DNA of 64,000 nt from JBLEFH01 sp047345645 (lineage in GTDB: Bacteria > Pseudomonadota > Alphaproteobacteria > Rhodobacterales > Rhodobacteraceae): NCBI GenBank assembly GCA_047345645.1, contig JBLEFH010000003.1. One strand, given 5' to 3'. Under the pieces are notes generated by a model. It had not been told where the DNA came from and ran no database searches. It saw only the letters and a list, made by a program, of their open reading frames with translations. Numbering within the stretch: the stretch's first letter is position 1; each line of letters opens with the position of its first letter. Made by a program: the position numbers and the translations under genes. Positions 1-8,292 of this stretch are shown piece by piece.

Positions 1-316
1 CATCGATATGGGCGTTGCGGGCATATTCCTGCGCATGGCGCATCGCGGCGGGCGAAAGGGCAATGATGAGATCGAAACTCTCGATCTGGTCGCCCCACTC
101 TTCCATTTCTTCGAGCGAGCGCGAGCGGTGGCGTTCCAGCTCGATATTCATTTCACGGCAGACGGCGACCGCAAACCCGTCGATTTCGAGATCATGGCGC
201 ACCCCGGCGGATTGCACATAGACGCTGCGGCCCAGCAATTTCTTGCAGATCCCCTCGGCCATCGGCGAGCGGACGGCGTTGTGATCACAACAAAAAAGTA
301 CCGCTCCGGGGCCCAT
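1..316 (-). CDS. Low-molecular-weight protein tyrosine phosphatase family protein (3' end cut by window)
   Basis: Reading leftward from an ATG at 316, the frame begins MGPGAVLFCCDHNAVRSPMA and stays open to the window edge. The CX5R-S loop (C-D-H-N-A-V-R-S, residues 10-17) is the phosphate-binding P-loop of low-molecular-weight phosphatases and related ArsC-type enzymes, so a cytoplasmic phosphatase acting on phosphotyrosine or arsenate-like substrates is likely. The true substrate cannot be told. It starts 3 bases after the UPF0262 stop and is the last visible gene of the murA-hisD block, so it is probably co-transcribed. The C-terminal part, where the general-acid Asp would lie, is outside the window. 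Confidence 0.8.
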   Translation of the reverse strand, partial: MGPGAVLFCCDHNAVRSPMAEGICKKLLGRSVYVQSAGVRHDLEIDGFAVAVCREMNIELERHRSRSLEEMEEWGDQIESFDLIIALSPAAMRHAQEYARNAHID

Positions 317-319
317 AAA

Positions 320-808
320 TCAGCCTTTGAAATGCAGCACGCAAATCAGGGTGAAGAGGCGGCGCGCCGTGTCGTGATCGAGCTCCACCTTGCCTTCGAG
401 CCGCTCCATCAGGATGCGCGAGCCCTCGTTGTGGATCCCCCGGCGGGCCATGTCGATCGCCTCGATTTTCGAGGGCGGCAGGTTCTTCACCGCGTCGAAA
501 TAGCTGGCGCAGATAGCGAAGTAATCCTTGATGACCTGCCGGAAGGGCGAGAGCGAGAGATGCAGCTCCGCCGGATCGCCGCCCGCTTCGGGCGCAATCG
601 ACATCACCAGCCGCTTGTCCCGCACGGCGAGGCTCAGATGATACGGCCCCGGCGGAATCTCCTGCCCTTCCTTGGCGAGCGGCGCGAAGCTGTTCTCCTC
701 CAGAAGATCGAAAATCGCGACCTTGCGTTCCTGCGCGATCTCCGGCGTCGGGACCGGCAGGCCCGTTTCGTCCAAAGTCACGTCGCTGATGCGGTTGGTG
801 TCACTCAT
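320..808 (-). CDS. UPF0262 family protein
   Basis: Small soluble protein of about 162 residues of unknown function, found in alphaproteobacteria next to hisD. It starts MSDTNRISDVTLDE and contains the family-type stretch QERKVAIFDLLEENSF near residue 25. An upstream in-frame ATG at 820 exists, but the ATG at 808 is preferred because it has a GGGGGCAAGG ribosome site directly before it and forms an 8-base overlap with the end of hisD, suggesting translational coupling. There is no signal peptide or membrane segment. The family assignment rests on recognition of sequence and neighbourhood; no biochemical role is claimed. Confidence 0.85.
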   Translation of the reverse strand: MSDTNRISDVTLDETGLPVPTPEIAQERKVAIFDLLEENSFAPLAKEGQEIPPGPYHLSLAVRDKRLVMSIAPEAGGDPAELHLSLSPFRQVIKDYFAICASYFDAVKNLPPSKIEAIDMARRGIHNEGSRILMERLEGKVELDHDTARRLFTLICVLHFKG

Positions 809-2111
809 CCTTGCCCCCATGGTTGAGCGTGTCGAGCCGTGCCGTTACCGACAGGCCATGCGCCTCAAGGCTTTCCGCCCGCGCAAGTGTTGCCGCCGCC
901 GGGCCGATGGCCTTGAGCGCTTCCGGCGTCATTTTCGCTATCGTCGTGCGTTTCATGAAATCCAGCACCGACAGCCCCGACGAGAACCGTGCCGAGCGCG
1001 CCGTCGGCAGCACATGGTTCGGCCCGCCAACATAATCGCCAATCGCTTCGGGCGTGTAGGCCCCGAGGAACATCGCGCCCGCATGGCGGATGGTGGCGGC
1101 CACGGCGTCCGGATCAGCGGTGCAGATCTCCAGATGCTCCGGCGCGATGCGGTTGGTGAGCGCGCTCGCCGTCTCCAAGTCCGGCACGGTGATGATCGCG
1201 CCGAAATCGCGCCAGCTTGCGCCCGCAATGGCGCGCCGCTCCAGCGTTTCCAGCCGTGCCTCCACCGCTTTCGCGACCCCCTGCCCCAGCTCCGCGCTGG
1301 TGGTGATCAAAATGCTCTGCGCGCTTTCGTCATGCTCGGCCTGGCTCATCAGATCAAGCGCCAGCCAATCCGGGTTGTTGTCCGCATCCGCAATCACGAG
1401 GATTTCCGACGGCCCGGCGATCATGTCGATCCCGACATGGCCATAAACCCGGCGCTTGGCGGCGGCCACATAGGCATTGCCCGGACCGGTGATCTTGTCG
1501 CAAGCGGGCACGCTTTCGGTGCCATAAGCCATCGCCGCCACGGCCTGCGCGCCGCCGACACGGAAGATTTTCGAAATGCCCGAGAGTTTCGCCGCAAGGA
1601 TCACCAGAGGGTTCACCGCCCCGTCCGGCGTCGGCACGCACATGACCAGCTCGCGCACCCCGGCCACACTCGCCGGGATCGCATTCATCAGGACCGAAGA
1701 CGGATAGGTCGCGATGCCGCCCGGCACATAAAGTCCCGCTCGGTCCACCGCCGACCAACGCCAGCCAAGGGTCGCGCCCGCTTGATCGGTGAACTGGTGA
1801 TCTTCGGGACGCTGCTTTTCGTGATAAGCTCGGATCCGGCCCGCCGCGAGTTCCAGCGCCGCACGGTCGCCGGGGGCCACATCGGCGATAATCGTCTCGA
1901 CCTCATCTTCGGAAAAGGCCAGCGCCTCGGGCGTGAAGCGATCAAATTTCGCCGTCAGCGCGTGAAGCGCCGCATCGCCCTCGGCCCGCACCTGCGCAAT
2001 GATCGCCGCGACCGCCTCGTCCACATCGACGCTCGCCTCCCGCTTCGCCGAAAGCAGCGCGGTGAACTCCGCCTCGAAATCCGGCGCGGACGCATCGAGG
2101 AAAACCGGCAT
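801..2111 (-). CDS. hisD: Histidinol dehydrogenase
   Basis: Catalyses the last two steps of histidine synthesis, L-histidinol to L-histidine with two NAD+, in the cytoplasm. At 436 residues it has the usual family length. Visible landmarks are the GPGNAYVAAAKR segment (about 209-220), the GPSEILVIAD NAD-site region (233-242), SQAEHDESAQ near 256-265 with zinc-site residues, and the catalytic pair Glu325-His326 in IAPEHLEI. Its ATG overlaps the stop of the DUF2948 gene and its own end overlaps the UPF0262 start, so it lies inside a coupled operon. No other his gene is nearby, which is normal for this order of bacteria. Confidence 0.97.
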   Translation of the reverse strand: MPVFLDASAPDFEAEFTALLSAKREASVDVDEAVAAIIAQVRAEGDAALHALTAKFDRFTPEALAFSEDEVETIIADVAPGDRAALELAAGRIRAYHEKQRPEDHQFTDQAGATLGWRWSAVDRAGLYVPGGIATYPSSVLMNAIPASVAGVRELVMCVPTPDGAVNPLVILAAKLSGISKIFRVGGAQAVAAMAYGTESVPACDKITGPGNAYVAAAKRRVYGHVGIDMIAGPSEILVIADADNNPDWLALDLMSQAEHDESAQSILITTSAELGQGVAKAVEARLETLERRAIAGASWRDFGAIITVPDLETASALTNRIAPEHLEICTADPDAVAATIRHAGAMFLGAYTPEAIGDYVGGPNHVLPTARSARFSSGLSVLDFMKRTTIAKMTPEALKAIGPAAATLARAESLEAHGLSVTARLDTLNHGGKDE

Positions 2112-2593
2112 CAGCCGTCCTCGCTGTGACGCGGCAGCGCTTTGGCCCGTGCTTTATAGGGGCGCGAGACATCCTTGAGGATCACGTCGATGGTCTCGAC
2201 ATCCACCGCAATCTCGCCATCGCCCGCCAGCGTCAGCATCATCCGGCCCGCGCCATCCTCTCCGGGCGTGAACTCCAGCGACAGGAGCGAGAACACCAGC
2301 TCCTGATCATTGCGGTCGATCCCGCTCGACGAGACTTTCAGTGCGCCGTCGATCACCAGAACCGATTGCACCCGCTCATAAGGCCGGCTCTGCGCCGCCG
2401 CCTCATCCGCATCTTCCCAGCGGAAGCGGTTGAGAAGGAACGCCAGCCGGTGCTGTTTGGGGATCCAGCGCATCTCGCTGACCTGCCCGACCGCGTCCTG
2501 GATCATGGCCGAAATGACCGGCAGATCCTCCGCGCCTTCGGCTTTCAGCGCCAGCGCCTCTTCCGCGCCATCGGCAAAACGAGCGTCACTCAT
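2111..2593 (-). CDS. DUF2948 family protein
   Basis: Uncharacterised protein of 160 residues that accompanies murA and hisD in Rhodobacterales. The start chosen is MSDARFADGAEEALALKAEG at 2593, where an 8-base ATGAGTGA overlap with the end of murA implies coupled translation; a longer frame reaches upstream to 2689 but would overlap murA by about 100 bases. The sequence is soluble, with alternating beta-type stretches and the segment FLLNRFRWEDADE near residue 56. No catalytic motif can be pointed to, and a function should not be inferred beyond the conserved linkage to peptidoglycan and histidine genes. Confidence 0.85.
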   Translation of the reverse strand: MSDARFADGAEEALALKAEGAEDLPVISAMIQDAVGQVSEMRWIPKQHRLAFLLNRFRWEDADEAAAQSRPYERVQSVLVIDGALKVSSSGIDRNDQELVFSLLSLEFTPGEDGAGRMMLTLAGDGEIAVDVETIDVILKDVSRPYKARAKALPRHSEDG

Positions 2594-3881
2594 CGGCCAC
2601 CTCTTTGACTGGCTGAACTTCCTTTTCACGCCGCACATCCGCGCCGCAGGCCCGCAGCTTTTCCTCAAGCCGCTCATAGCCGCGATCAAGGTGATAGACG
2701 CGGCTCACACTGGTTTCGCCCTCCGCCGCGAGCCCCGCCAGAATGAGCGAGACCGAGGCGCGCAGATCCGTTGCCATCACCGGCGCGCCGCGCAGTGTCT
2801 CGACCCCGTGGACCGTGGCAGTCCCGCCATGGACCTCGATATTCGCGCCCATGCGGGCCAGCTCCGGCGCGTGCATGAAGCGGTTCTCGAAAATGGTTTC
2901 CTCAAGGTGGCTGTCGCCATCCGCAAGGGTCAACATCGCCATCATCTGCGCCTGAAGATCGGTGGGAAAGCCCGGATGCGGCTCGGTGGTCACATCCACC
3001 GCCGTCAGACGCCCATTGGTGCGGCGGACCTTGAGCCCCGCCTTGGTTTCCTCAACGGTCACGCCCGCCTGCTCCAGCTTCTCGCAGAACGCTTCCACCA
3101 GATCGCGGCGCCCGCCAAGCAGCTCCACTTCGCCGCCGGCCATCACGGGGGCGAGCATGTAGGTGCCCAATTCGATCCGGTCGGTGATCACGCGATGCGT
3201 CGCGCCATGCAGCTTTTCGACGCCCTCGATGGTGATCTCCTCGGTGCCGTCGCCCGTGATCTGCGCGCCCATGGCCCGCAGGCAGTCCGCCAGATCGACG
3301 ATCTCCGGCTCCCGCGCGGCGTTTTTCAGCACGGTTTTGCCATTGGCCAGCGTCGCCGCCATCATCAGGTTCTCGGTCGCGCCCACGGAAACGACTGGGA
3401 ATTCAAACACCCCGCCCTTGAGCCCGCCCGGTGCCTTCGCGAACACATAACCATCACGCAGATCCAGCTCCGCGCCAAGCGCCTCCAGCCCGCGCAAATG
3501 CAGATCAACCGGCCGCGCGCCAATCGCGCAGCCACCCGGCAAGCTCACCTCTGCATGGCCAAGCCGCGCCAGCATCGGGCCGAGCACCAGAATCGACGCG
3601 CGCATCTTGCGGACGATCTCGTAATCGGCCTTGGAATTCGTGATCTCGGGCGTCGCCAGCACCAGCACCTGATCATCCGACAGGCTCGCAATCTCCGTAC
3701 CGAGCGAGCGCAGCAGCTCCTTCATCGTGCGAATATCCGACAGGCGCGGCGCGTTGGTCAGCGTCAGCGGCTCGTCGGTCAGGAGCGCAGCGGGCATCAG
3801 CGTGAGGCACGCATTCTTCGCCCCCGCAATCGGAATCTGCCCACTCAGGCTGTTGCCGCCCTTCACGATGATCTTGTCCAT
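2586..3881 (-). CDS. murA: UDP-N-acetylglucosamine 1-carboxyvinyltransferase
   Basis: First committed step of peptidoglycan synthesis: transfers enolpyruvate from phosphoenolpyruvate to UDP-GlcNAc in the cytoplasm. The 431-residue protein starts MDKIIVKGGNSLSGQIPIAG with the conserved Lys-Asn (AKNA, 21-24), and carries the active-site Cys at 118 in LPGGCAIGARPVDLH, so it should be fosfomycin-sensitive by this residue. The EPSP-synthase-like double inside-out barrel repeats fill the rest. It follows a 62-residue basic protein by 2 bases and overlaps the DUF2948 gene, heading the leftward operon. Confidence 0.97.
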   Translation of the reverse strand: MDKIIVKGGNSLSGQIPIAGAKNACLTLMPAALLTDEPLTLTNAPRLSDIRTMKELLRSLGTEIASLSDDQVLVLATPEITNSKADYEIVRKMRASILVLGPMLARLGHAEVSLPGGCAIGARPVDLHLRGLEALGAELDLRDGYVFAKAPGGLKGGVFEFPVVSVGATENLMMAATLANGKTVLKNAAREPEIVDLADCLRAMGAQITGDGTEEITIEGVEKLHGATHRVITDRIELGTYMLAPVMAGGEVELLGGRRDLVEAFCEKLEQAGVTVEETKAGLKVRRTNGRLTAVDVTTEPHPGFPTDLQAQMMAMLTLADGDSHLEETIFENRFMHAPELARMGANIEVHGGTATVHGVETLRGAPVMATDLRASVSLILAGLAAEGETSVSRVYHLDRGYERLEEKLRACGADVRREKEVQPVKEVADE

Positions 3882-3883
3882 GC

Positions 3884-4072
3884 TTACTCCTCGGATGCCT
3901 GATCGCCCGCGGATTTGCGCCCGCGCGCCTGCGCCTTGCGGCGTTTGAGATTCTCGCGCAGGGCCTCGGCCAGCCGCGCCTCCCGCGTGGCCTTTTCGGC
4001 CCGCGTCGCCTCGGTCATGTCCGGCTCACCCTGTGATGTGCCTGTCTTACTTGGGGTCTTTCCCTGCGTCAT
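3884..4072 (-). CDS. Small basic conserved hypothetical protein upstream of murA
   Basis: A 62-residue, highly charged protein, rich in Arg, Lys, Glu and Ala, ending in RRKAQARGRKSAGDQASEE and separated from murA by two bases. The middle (LAEALRENLKRRKAQARGRK) would form an amphipathic helix. Short proteins of this type precede murA in related genomes as far as I recall, which together with the tight spacing is the main support. An internal ATG at 4018 (MTEATRAEKATR) is a possible alternative start giving 44 residues. No function is known. Confidence 0.6.
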   Translation of the reverse strand: MTQGKTPSKTGTSQGEPDMTEATRAEKATREARLAEALRENLKRRKAQARGRKSAGDQASEE

Positions 4073-4157
4073 GAGGTTTCTTTTACAAAGAGGCGAAAGA
4101 ATGGTCCAGATAAGGGTTGCACTCGGCGCAAGATCCGTTAAAAGCCGCTCCCACGAT

Positions 4158-4232
<75 letters not shown>

Positions 4233-4292
4233 GTTTTTCCTTTAAAGTCAGTATTTTGACAGCGCCGCATGGCTGTTCGTGTCTCCACATGA

Positions 4293-4318
4293 AAAAGCCG
4301 CCAATAGAGGCGGCTTTT
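4293..4318. terminator. Bidirectional intrinsic terminator
   Basis: Arms AAAAGCCGCC and GGCGGCTTTT form a 10-base-pair stem around the loop AATAGA. The A and T runs on the two sides let it act on both strands, ending the tRNA-Thr transcript from the left and the acyl-CoA synthetase transcript from the right. Confidence 0.85.
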
Positions 4319-4333
4319 CGCAGTTTGAACCGC

Positions 4334-6241
4334 TCACGCCTCCCAGGGTACTGAGAAGACGCCCAGGATTTCTTGGATTTTATCGTCGCTGACGCCGTCA
4401 GCGCGTTCGACTTTGGCGACGAGGCCACGTTTCTTGTCCTCGCGGATTTCGCCGATCTCGGCATTCACGCCGCCCTCTTTGAGCGCTGCGTCAAAGACGC
4501 GCTTGATCGCGAGGCGGCGCAGGTCGGGTTTGAACACCTTGCCCACGGCGGTTTTCGGCAACTCGGGCAGGATCTCGATATGTTTCGGGACCGCCGCGCG
4601 CTCGGAGATGTGGTCTTTGCAATGCGCCACCAGATCGCCGACGCTCACATCCGCGCCGTCGTTCAGCTCCACATAGGCCGCGGGGACTTCGCCGGAATGC
4701 GCGTCCGGCTGGCCGATCGCGCCGACGAAAGCAACCTCGGGGTGGGACATCAGCCCCTCCTCGATGATCGCCGGGTCGATATTGTGTCCGCCGCGGATGA
4801 TCAGATCCTTGGCGCGGCCGGTGATCCAGAGGAACCCGTCCGCGTCGATCCGGCCAAGATCGCCGGTGCGCAGATATTTCCCATCGGCGAAGAGCTTCTC
4901 GTTCTTGGTCGCATCGGTGTAGGTCTTGCCGGTCCAGACGCCGGGATTGGCCGCGCAAATCTCGCCAATCTCGTCGACGCCGCATTCCTTGGTGACCGCG
5001 CCCGACGCATCGCAATGCAGGATGCGCACCTCGGTGTGGGGGAACGGGATGCCGACGGAGCCGATCTTGCGCTCGCCCTGCACCGGGTTGACGGAAATGA
5101 GGCAGGTCGCCTCGGTCATGCCGTAGCCCTCAAGGATGCGCAGGCCGGTCTTGTCTTCAAACCGGGTGAACAGCTCGCGCGGCAGCGGCGCGGAGCCGGA
5201 GATCGCATATTTCAGCGAGGACACATCGGCGTTGATCGGCTGCTGCATCAGCGCGGCGGCGGCGGTCGGGACCGTGATGAGGAAGTCCGCCTTGTATTTC
5301 TCGATGAGCTTCCAGAAATTCTGCATCACGCCATCGCCGCGATAGCCCTGCGGCGTCGGCATCACGAGATGCCCGCCCGTGACCAGCGAGGACATGAAGA
5401 CCGGGTAAGCCGCGAACACATGGAACATCGGCAGCGGACACATCAACACGGAGCCGGGCGCCAGCACGTTCAGCTCGCTCACCACCCAGCCATTATAGAG
5501 CATCCCGAGCGCGTTATGCTGCGCCAGTTTCGGCATTCCCGTGGTCCCGCCGGTGTGGAAATAGCCGCAAGCGCGGTTCTCCCGGCTCTCGGTGAAGGTC
5601 AGCTTGTCGCCGGAGTGCTTGGCCAGTTCCTTCTCGAAATTATGGATCTTGGCGTTGTGGCTGTGATTCCGCTTGGGGCGCAGGAACGGCACGATCATCT
5701 TTTTCACGCCCGTCAGATAGCGCAGCAAATCGACCTCGACGACATGCTTGACATTGGGCGCATAGCCAACCGCTTCGGCGACCTTCTCGCTCAGATCCGT
5801 TTTCGGGAACGGCTTGAGCGTCACCACCACTTTCGCGCCGCTTTCGCGCAGGATCGAGGCGATTTTCTCCGGCTCGATCAGCGGGTTGACCGGGTTGACG
5901 ATCCCCGCCGTCGCACCGCCCAGAAGCGTGACCACCGCCTCGTTACAATTCGGCAGGATATAGGCAACGGAGTCCCCCTCCTCGACGCCCAGACTGCGGA
6001 AAAGGTTCGCGGCCCGTGTCGCCCGTTCCTTAAGCTCGCGCCAGCTGAGCGTCTCGCCCTTGTCCGAAATATCCGATGTGAGCTGAAACGAAATCGCGGG
6101 CGCATCGCCGCGCGCGTTCGTCGTTTCCGTCAGTTGTTCGTAAAGTGTGCGCGCCGTAATCTGGTCTTCAAAAGGCCCGCGCGCCTCTATCTCAGCCTTA
6201 TATGCAAGCGGGTCAAACCCCGCCTCAGCGGTTGCATTCAT
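4334..6241 (-). CDS. Acyl-CoA synthetase (AMP-forming, fatty-acid type)
   Basis: Activates a carboxylic acid to its CoA thioester through an acyl-adenylate, probably for fatty-acid catabolism. The 635-residue protein has the ANL-family phosphate loop TGGTTGMPKL near residue 225, the GYGMTEATC adenylate motif, the RTGDLGRID hinge and the C-terminal catalytic Lys in PKTAVGKVFKPDLR. The ATG at 6241 is chosen because GGGGAGGATAAC stands just before it; a longer frame to 6322 lacks a comparable site. The acid used cannot be read from the sequence; length and N-terminus resemble medium- to long-chain enzymes. A palindrome upstream suggests specific transcriptional control (see the 6317-6364 entry). 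Confidence 0.9.
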   Translation of the reverse strand: MNATAEAGFDPLAYKAEIEARGPFEDQITARTLYEQLTETTNARGDAPAISFQLTSDISDKGETLSWRELKERATRAANLFRSLGVEEGDSVAYILPNCNEAVVTLLGGATAGIVNPVNPLIEPEKIASILRESGAKVVVTLKPFPKTDLSEKVAEAVGYAPNVKHVVEVDLLRYLTGVKKMIVPFLRPKRNHSHNAKIHNFEKELAKHSGDKLTFTESRENRACGYFHTGGTTGMPKLAQHNALGMLYNGWVVSELNVLAPGSVLMCPLPMFHVFAAYPVFMSSLVTGGHLVMPTPQGYRGDGVMQNFWKLIEKYKADFLITVPTAAAALMQQPINADVSSLKYAISGSAPLPRELFTRFEDKTGLRILEGYGMTEATCLISVNPVQGERKIGSVGIPFPHTEVRILHCDASGAVTKECGVDEIGEICAANPGVWTGKTYTDATKNEKLFADGKYLRTGDLGRIDADGFLWITGRAKDLIIRGGHNIDPAIIEEGLMSHPEVAFVGAIGQPDAHSGEVPAAYVELNDGADVSVGDLVAHCKDHISERAAVPKHIEILPELPKTAVGKVFKPDLRRLAIKRVFDAALKEGGVNAEIGEIREDKKRGLVAKVERADGVSDDKIQEILGVFSVPWEA

Positions 6242-6316
6242 GTTATCCTCCCCTGCCATCAGATGGCGTGCTGCGCAGCCTGTGACGATTAAATTTAGCT
6301 CGCAACCTGAACGCGG

Positions 6317-6364
6317 CGTCAAGCCTGTCGCTCCGTTACGTTAACGTCACTTATGTTGACGTAA
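6317..6364 (-). promoter_or_regulatory. Candidate promoter and palindromic operator of the acyl-CoA synthetase gene
   Basis: TTACGTTAAC (6336-6345) and GTTGACGTAA (6355-6364) are inverted repeats with one mismatch around a 9-base spacer. On the minus strand a TTGACG -35-like element (6317-6322) lies just downstream of the palindrome, with TAAATT 19 bases or GCTAAA 17 bases further on as weak -10 candidates. The palindrome overlaps the last codons of the ABC transporter gene. ACGT-centred palindromes of this kind are, from memory, recognised by regulators of acyl-CoA and branched-chain catabolism; the regulator here is not identified. Confidence 0.45.
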
Positions 6365-8117
6365 ACTGCAACGCGGCGAGGCGCGCATAGAGACCGCCCT
6401 CTGAAACAAGGCTGTCATGGGTGCCTTGAGCGACAATCCGGCCCTCGTCAAAGACCAAAATCCGGTCGGCTTTTTTCACGGTCGCCAGCCGGTGCGCGAC
6501 GATGAGCGTGGTGCGATCCGCGCTCATCCGGTCGAACGCCTCCTGCACCGCCCGCTCGCTTTCCGCGTCGAGCGCCGAGGTCGCCTCATCGAGCAGCAGC
6601 ACCGGCGCGTCGCGCAGCACCGCCCGCGCAATCGCGATCCGCTGTTTCTGCCCGCCCGAGAGCATCACGCCGCGCTCGCCGACATAACTGTCATAGCCCT
6701 CGGGCAGACGCATGATGAACTCATGCGCGGACGCGGCTGTAGCCGCAGCAATAATCTCATCCCGGCTCGCGCCCTCGCGCCCGAAGCCGATATTCTCCGC
6801 AATCGTCGTGGCAAAGATCACCGGGTCTTGCGGAACAAGCGCCAGCGCGCTGCGCAAATCCGTGCGGGTCAGGCGGTGAAGGCCGACGCCGTCGAGCGTG
6901 ATCTCACCGCCCTGCGGCGCATAAAAGCGCTGAAGCAGTTGCAGCACCGTGCTTTTGCCCGCCCCGGACGGGCCGACCAGCGCCACCGTTTCCCCCGGTG
7001 CAATCGCGAAGCTGACCCCTTCGAGCGCCGAGACATCCGGGCGGCTCGGATAGCTGAACGCCACATCGTCAAAGCGGATCTCGCCGCGCACGGGATGGAC
7101 GAGCGGCAGCGGGTCCACCGGGTCGGGCAGGCTGTCTTGGGTCTCCAGCAGCTCCATGATCCGCTCCGTCGCGCCCGCGGCGCGCTGAAGCTCGCCCCAG
7201 ATCTCCGAGACCGCGCCAACCGCGCCGGCGACCATCACCGAATAGATCACGAATTGCACCAGCTCGCCCGCGCTCATCTCCCCGGCCCGCACATCGCGCG
7301 CGCCGATCCAGAGGACCGCGACGACACTTGTAAAGACAAGGAAAATCACGATGGCAGTCATGCCCGCGCGGGTCGTGATCCGGCGTTTGGCCACGTCAAA
7401 GGAATACTCTGTCAGATCGCCAAACCGCGCGCGGCTCGTGCCTTCGCGGGTGTAGGATTGCACGGTCTGCGCGGCCTGCAACAGCTCGCTGGCATGAGCG
7501 GAACTCGCGGCGATGGCGTCCTGGCTCTCGCGGCTCAACACCCGCAACCGCCGCCCAAGCGTGAGGATCGGGACCAGCACCAGCGGCACGCCGAGCATCA
7601 CGAGGCCAGTCAGCTTCGCCGAGGTCAGCAGCATGAAAATCAGCCCGCCCGTCAGCGTCAGCATATGGCGCAGTGCAACCGAGACCGACGAGCCGATCAC
7701 CGAGAGGATCAGCGTCGTGTCCGTAGTCAGGCGCGAGAGGATTTCGCCCGTCATGACCCGCTCGTAAAAGGCCGGACTCATGGAAATAATGCGGTCGAAC
7801 ATGGCGCGGCGAATATCGGCCACCACCCGCTCGCCAAGCCGCGTGACCAGCATGAACCGCACCGCCGTGCCGATGGCGAGCAGCCCGGCAATGAGGATCG
7901 CCGCGCCGAAATAACGGTCCATCTGCGCGGCGCTTTCGGCCCCGAAATTGTCGATCACCCGGCGCACCGCGAGCGGCAGCGAGAGCGATAGCATCGCCGT
8001 CACGCAAAGCGCCAGCCCGGCACCGACGGCCATCCATTTATAGCGCAAAACATAAGGCAGAAGCCCACGCAACGGCCCGATTTGTCTGGACTTTTCGCGC
8101 TCTTCTTGGGCTGTCAT
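6351..8117 (-). CDS. ABC transporter, fused permease and ATPase (exporter type, MsbA/LmrA-like)
   Basis: Half-transporter of 588 residues, expected to work as an inner-membrane homodimer exporting lipids or hydrophobic compounds. Residues 15-320 hold six predicted membrane helices (for example WMAVGAGLALCVTAMLSL near 28). The C-terminal half has Walker A GPSGAGKST, the LSGGQKQRIAIARA signature, Walker B VLLLDEATSALD and the H-loop IVAHR. The gene is alone on this strand between the acyl-CoA synthetase and tRNA-Gly, so no partner reveals the substrate. ATG at 8117 fits the start of a short charged leader before the first helix. Confidence 0.92.
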   Translation of the reverse strand: MTAQEEREKSRQIGPLRGLLPYVLRYKWMAVGAGLALCVTAMLSLSLPLAVRRVIDNFGAESAAQMDRYFGAAILIAGLLAIGTAVRFMLVTRLGERVVADIRRAMFDRIISMSPAFYERVMTGEILSRLTTDTTLILSVIGSSVSVALRHMLTLTGGLIFMLLTSAKLTGLVMLGVPLVLVPILTLGRRLRVLSRESQDAIAASSAHASELLQAAQTVQSYTREGTSRARFGDLTEYSFDVAKRRITTRAGMTAIVIFLVFTSVVAVLWIGARDVRAGEMSAGELVQFVIYSVMVAGAVGAVSEIWGELQRAAGATERIMELLETQDSLPDPVDPLPLVHPVRGEIRFDDVAFSYPSRPDVSALEGVSFAIAPGETVALVGPSGAGKSTVLQLLQRFYAPQGGEITLDGVGLHRLTRTDLRSALALVPQDPVIFATTIAENIGFGREGASRDEIIAAATAASAHEFIMRLPEGYDSYVGERGVMLSGGQKQRIAIARAVLRDAPVLLLDEATSALDAESERAVQEAFDRMSADRTTLIVAHRLATVKKADRILVFDEGRIVAQGTHDSLVSEGGLYARLAALQFTST

Positions 8118-8168
8118 CGCGTTCCCTTAGGCTCGTCTTCGGCGACCCGCGCAAGGGATGGCGGGAAT

Positions 8169-8242
8169 TGGAGCGGGTAGACGGAATCGAACCGACATAG
8201 CCTGCTTGGAAGGCAGGGGCTTTACCATTAAGCTATACCCGC
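8169..8242 (-). tRNA. tRNA-Gly (anticodon TCC)
   Basis: Minus-strand cloverleaf with encoded CCA. The acceptor arms GCGGGTA and TACCCGC pair fully, the anticodon arm CTGCC/GGCAG presents TTCCAA with anticodon TCC, and the T loop is TTCGATT. It decodes GGA and GGG. Upstream on the minus strand a TTGCCG element with a TTAGGA element about 16 bases away may be its promoter, though the match is weak. Confidence 0.97.
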
Positions 8243-8292
8243 GTGCGCCCCTTCCTAAGATATTCGGAAAGGCGCGGCAAGCCGATTTCCTC

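Noticed and set aside
4373..6292. A 639-codon rightward open frame opposite the acyl-CoA synthetase
   Set aside because: It mirrors a well-supported enzyme, is rich in Arg, His and Asp as typical of antisense frames in GC-rich genes, and has no recognisable domain.
6336..6364. Reading the TTAAC-containing repeat before the acyl-CoA synthetase as a CtrA box
   Set aside because: The half-sites face each other and lack the direct TTAA-N7-TTAA spacing.
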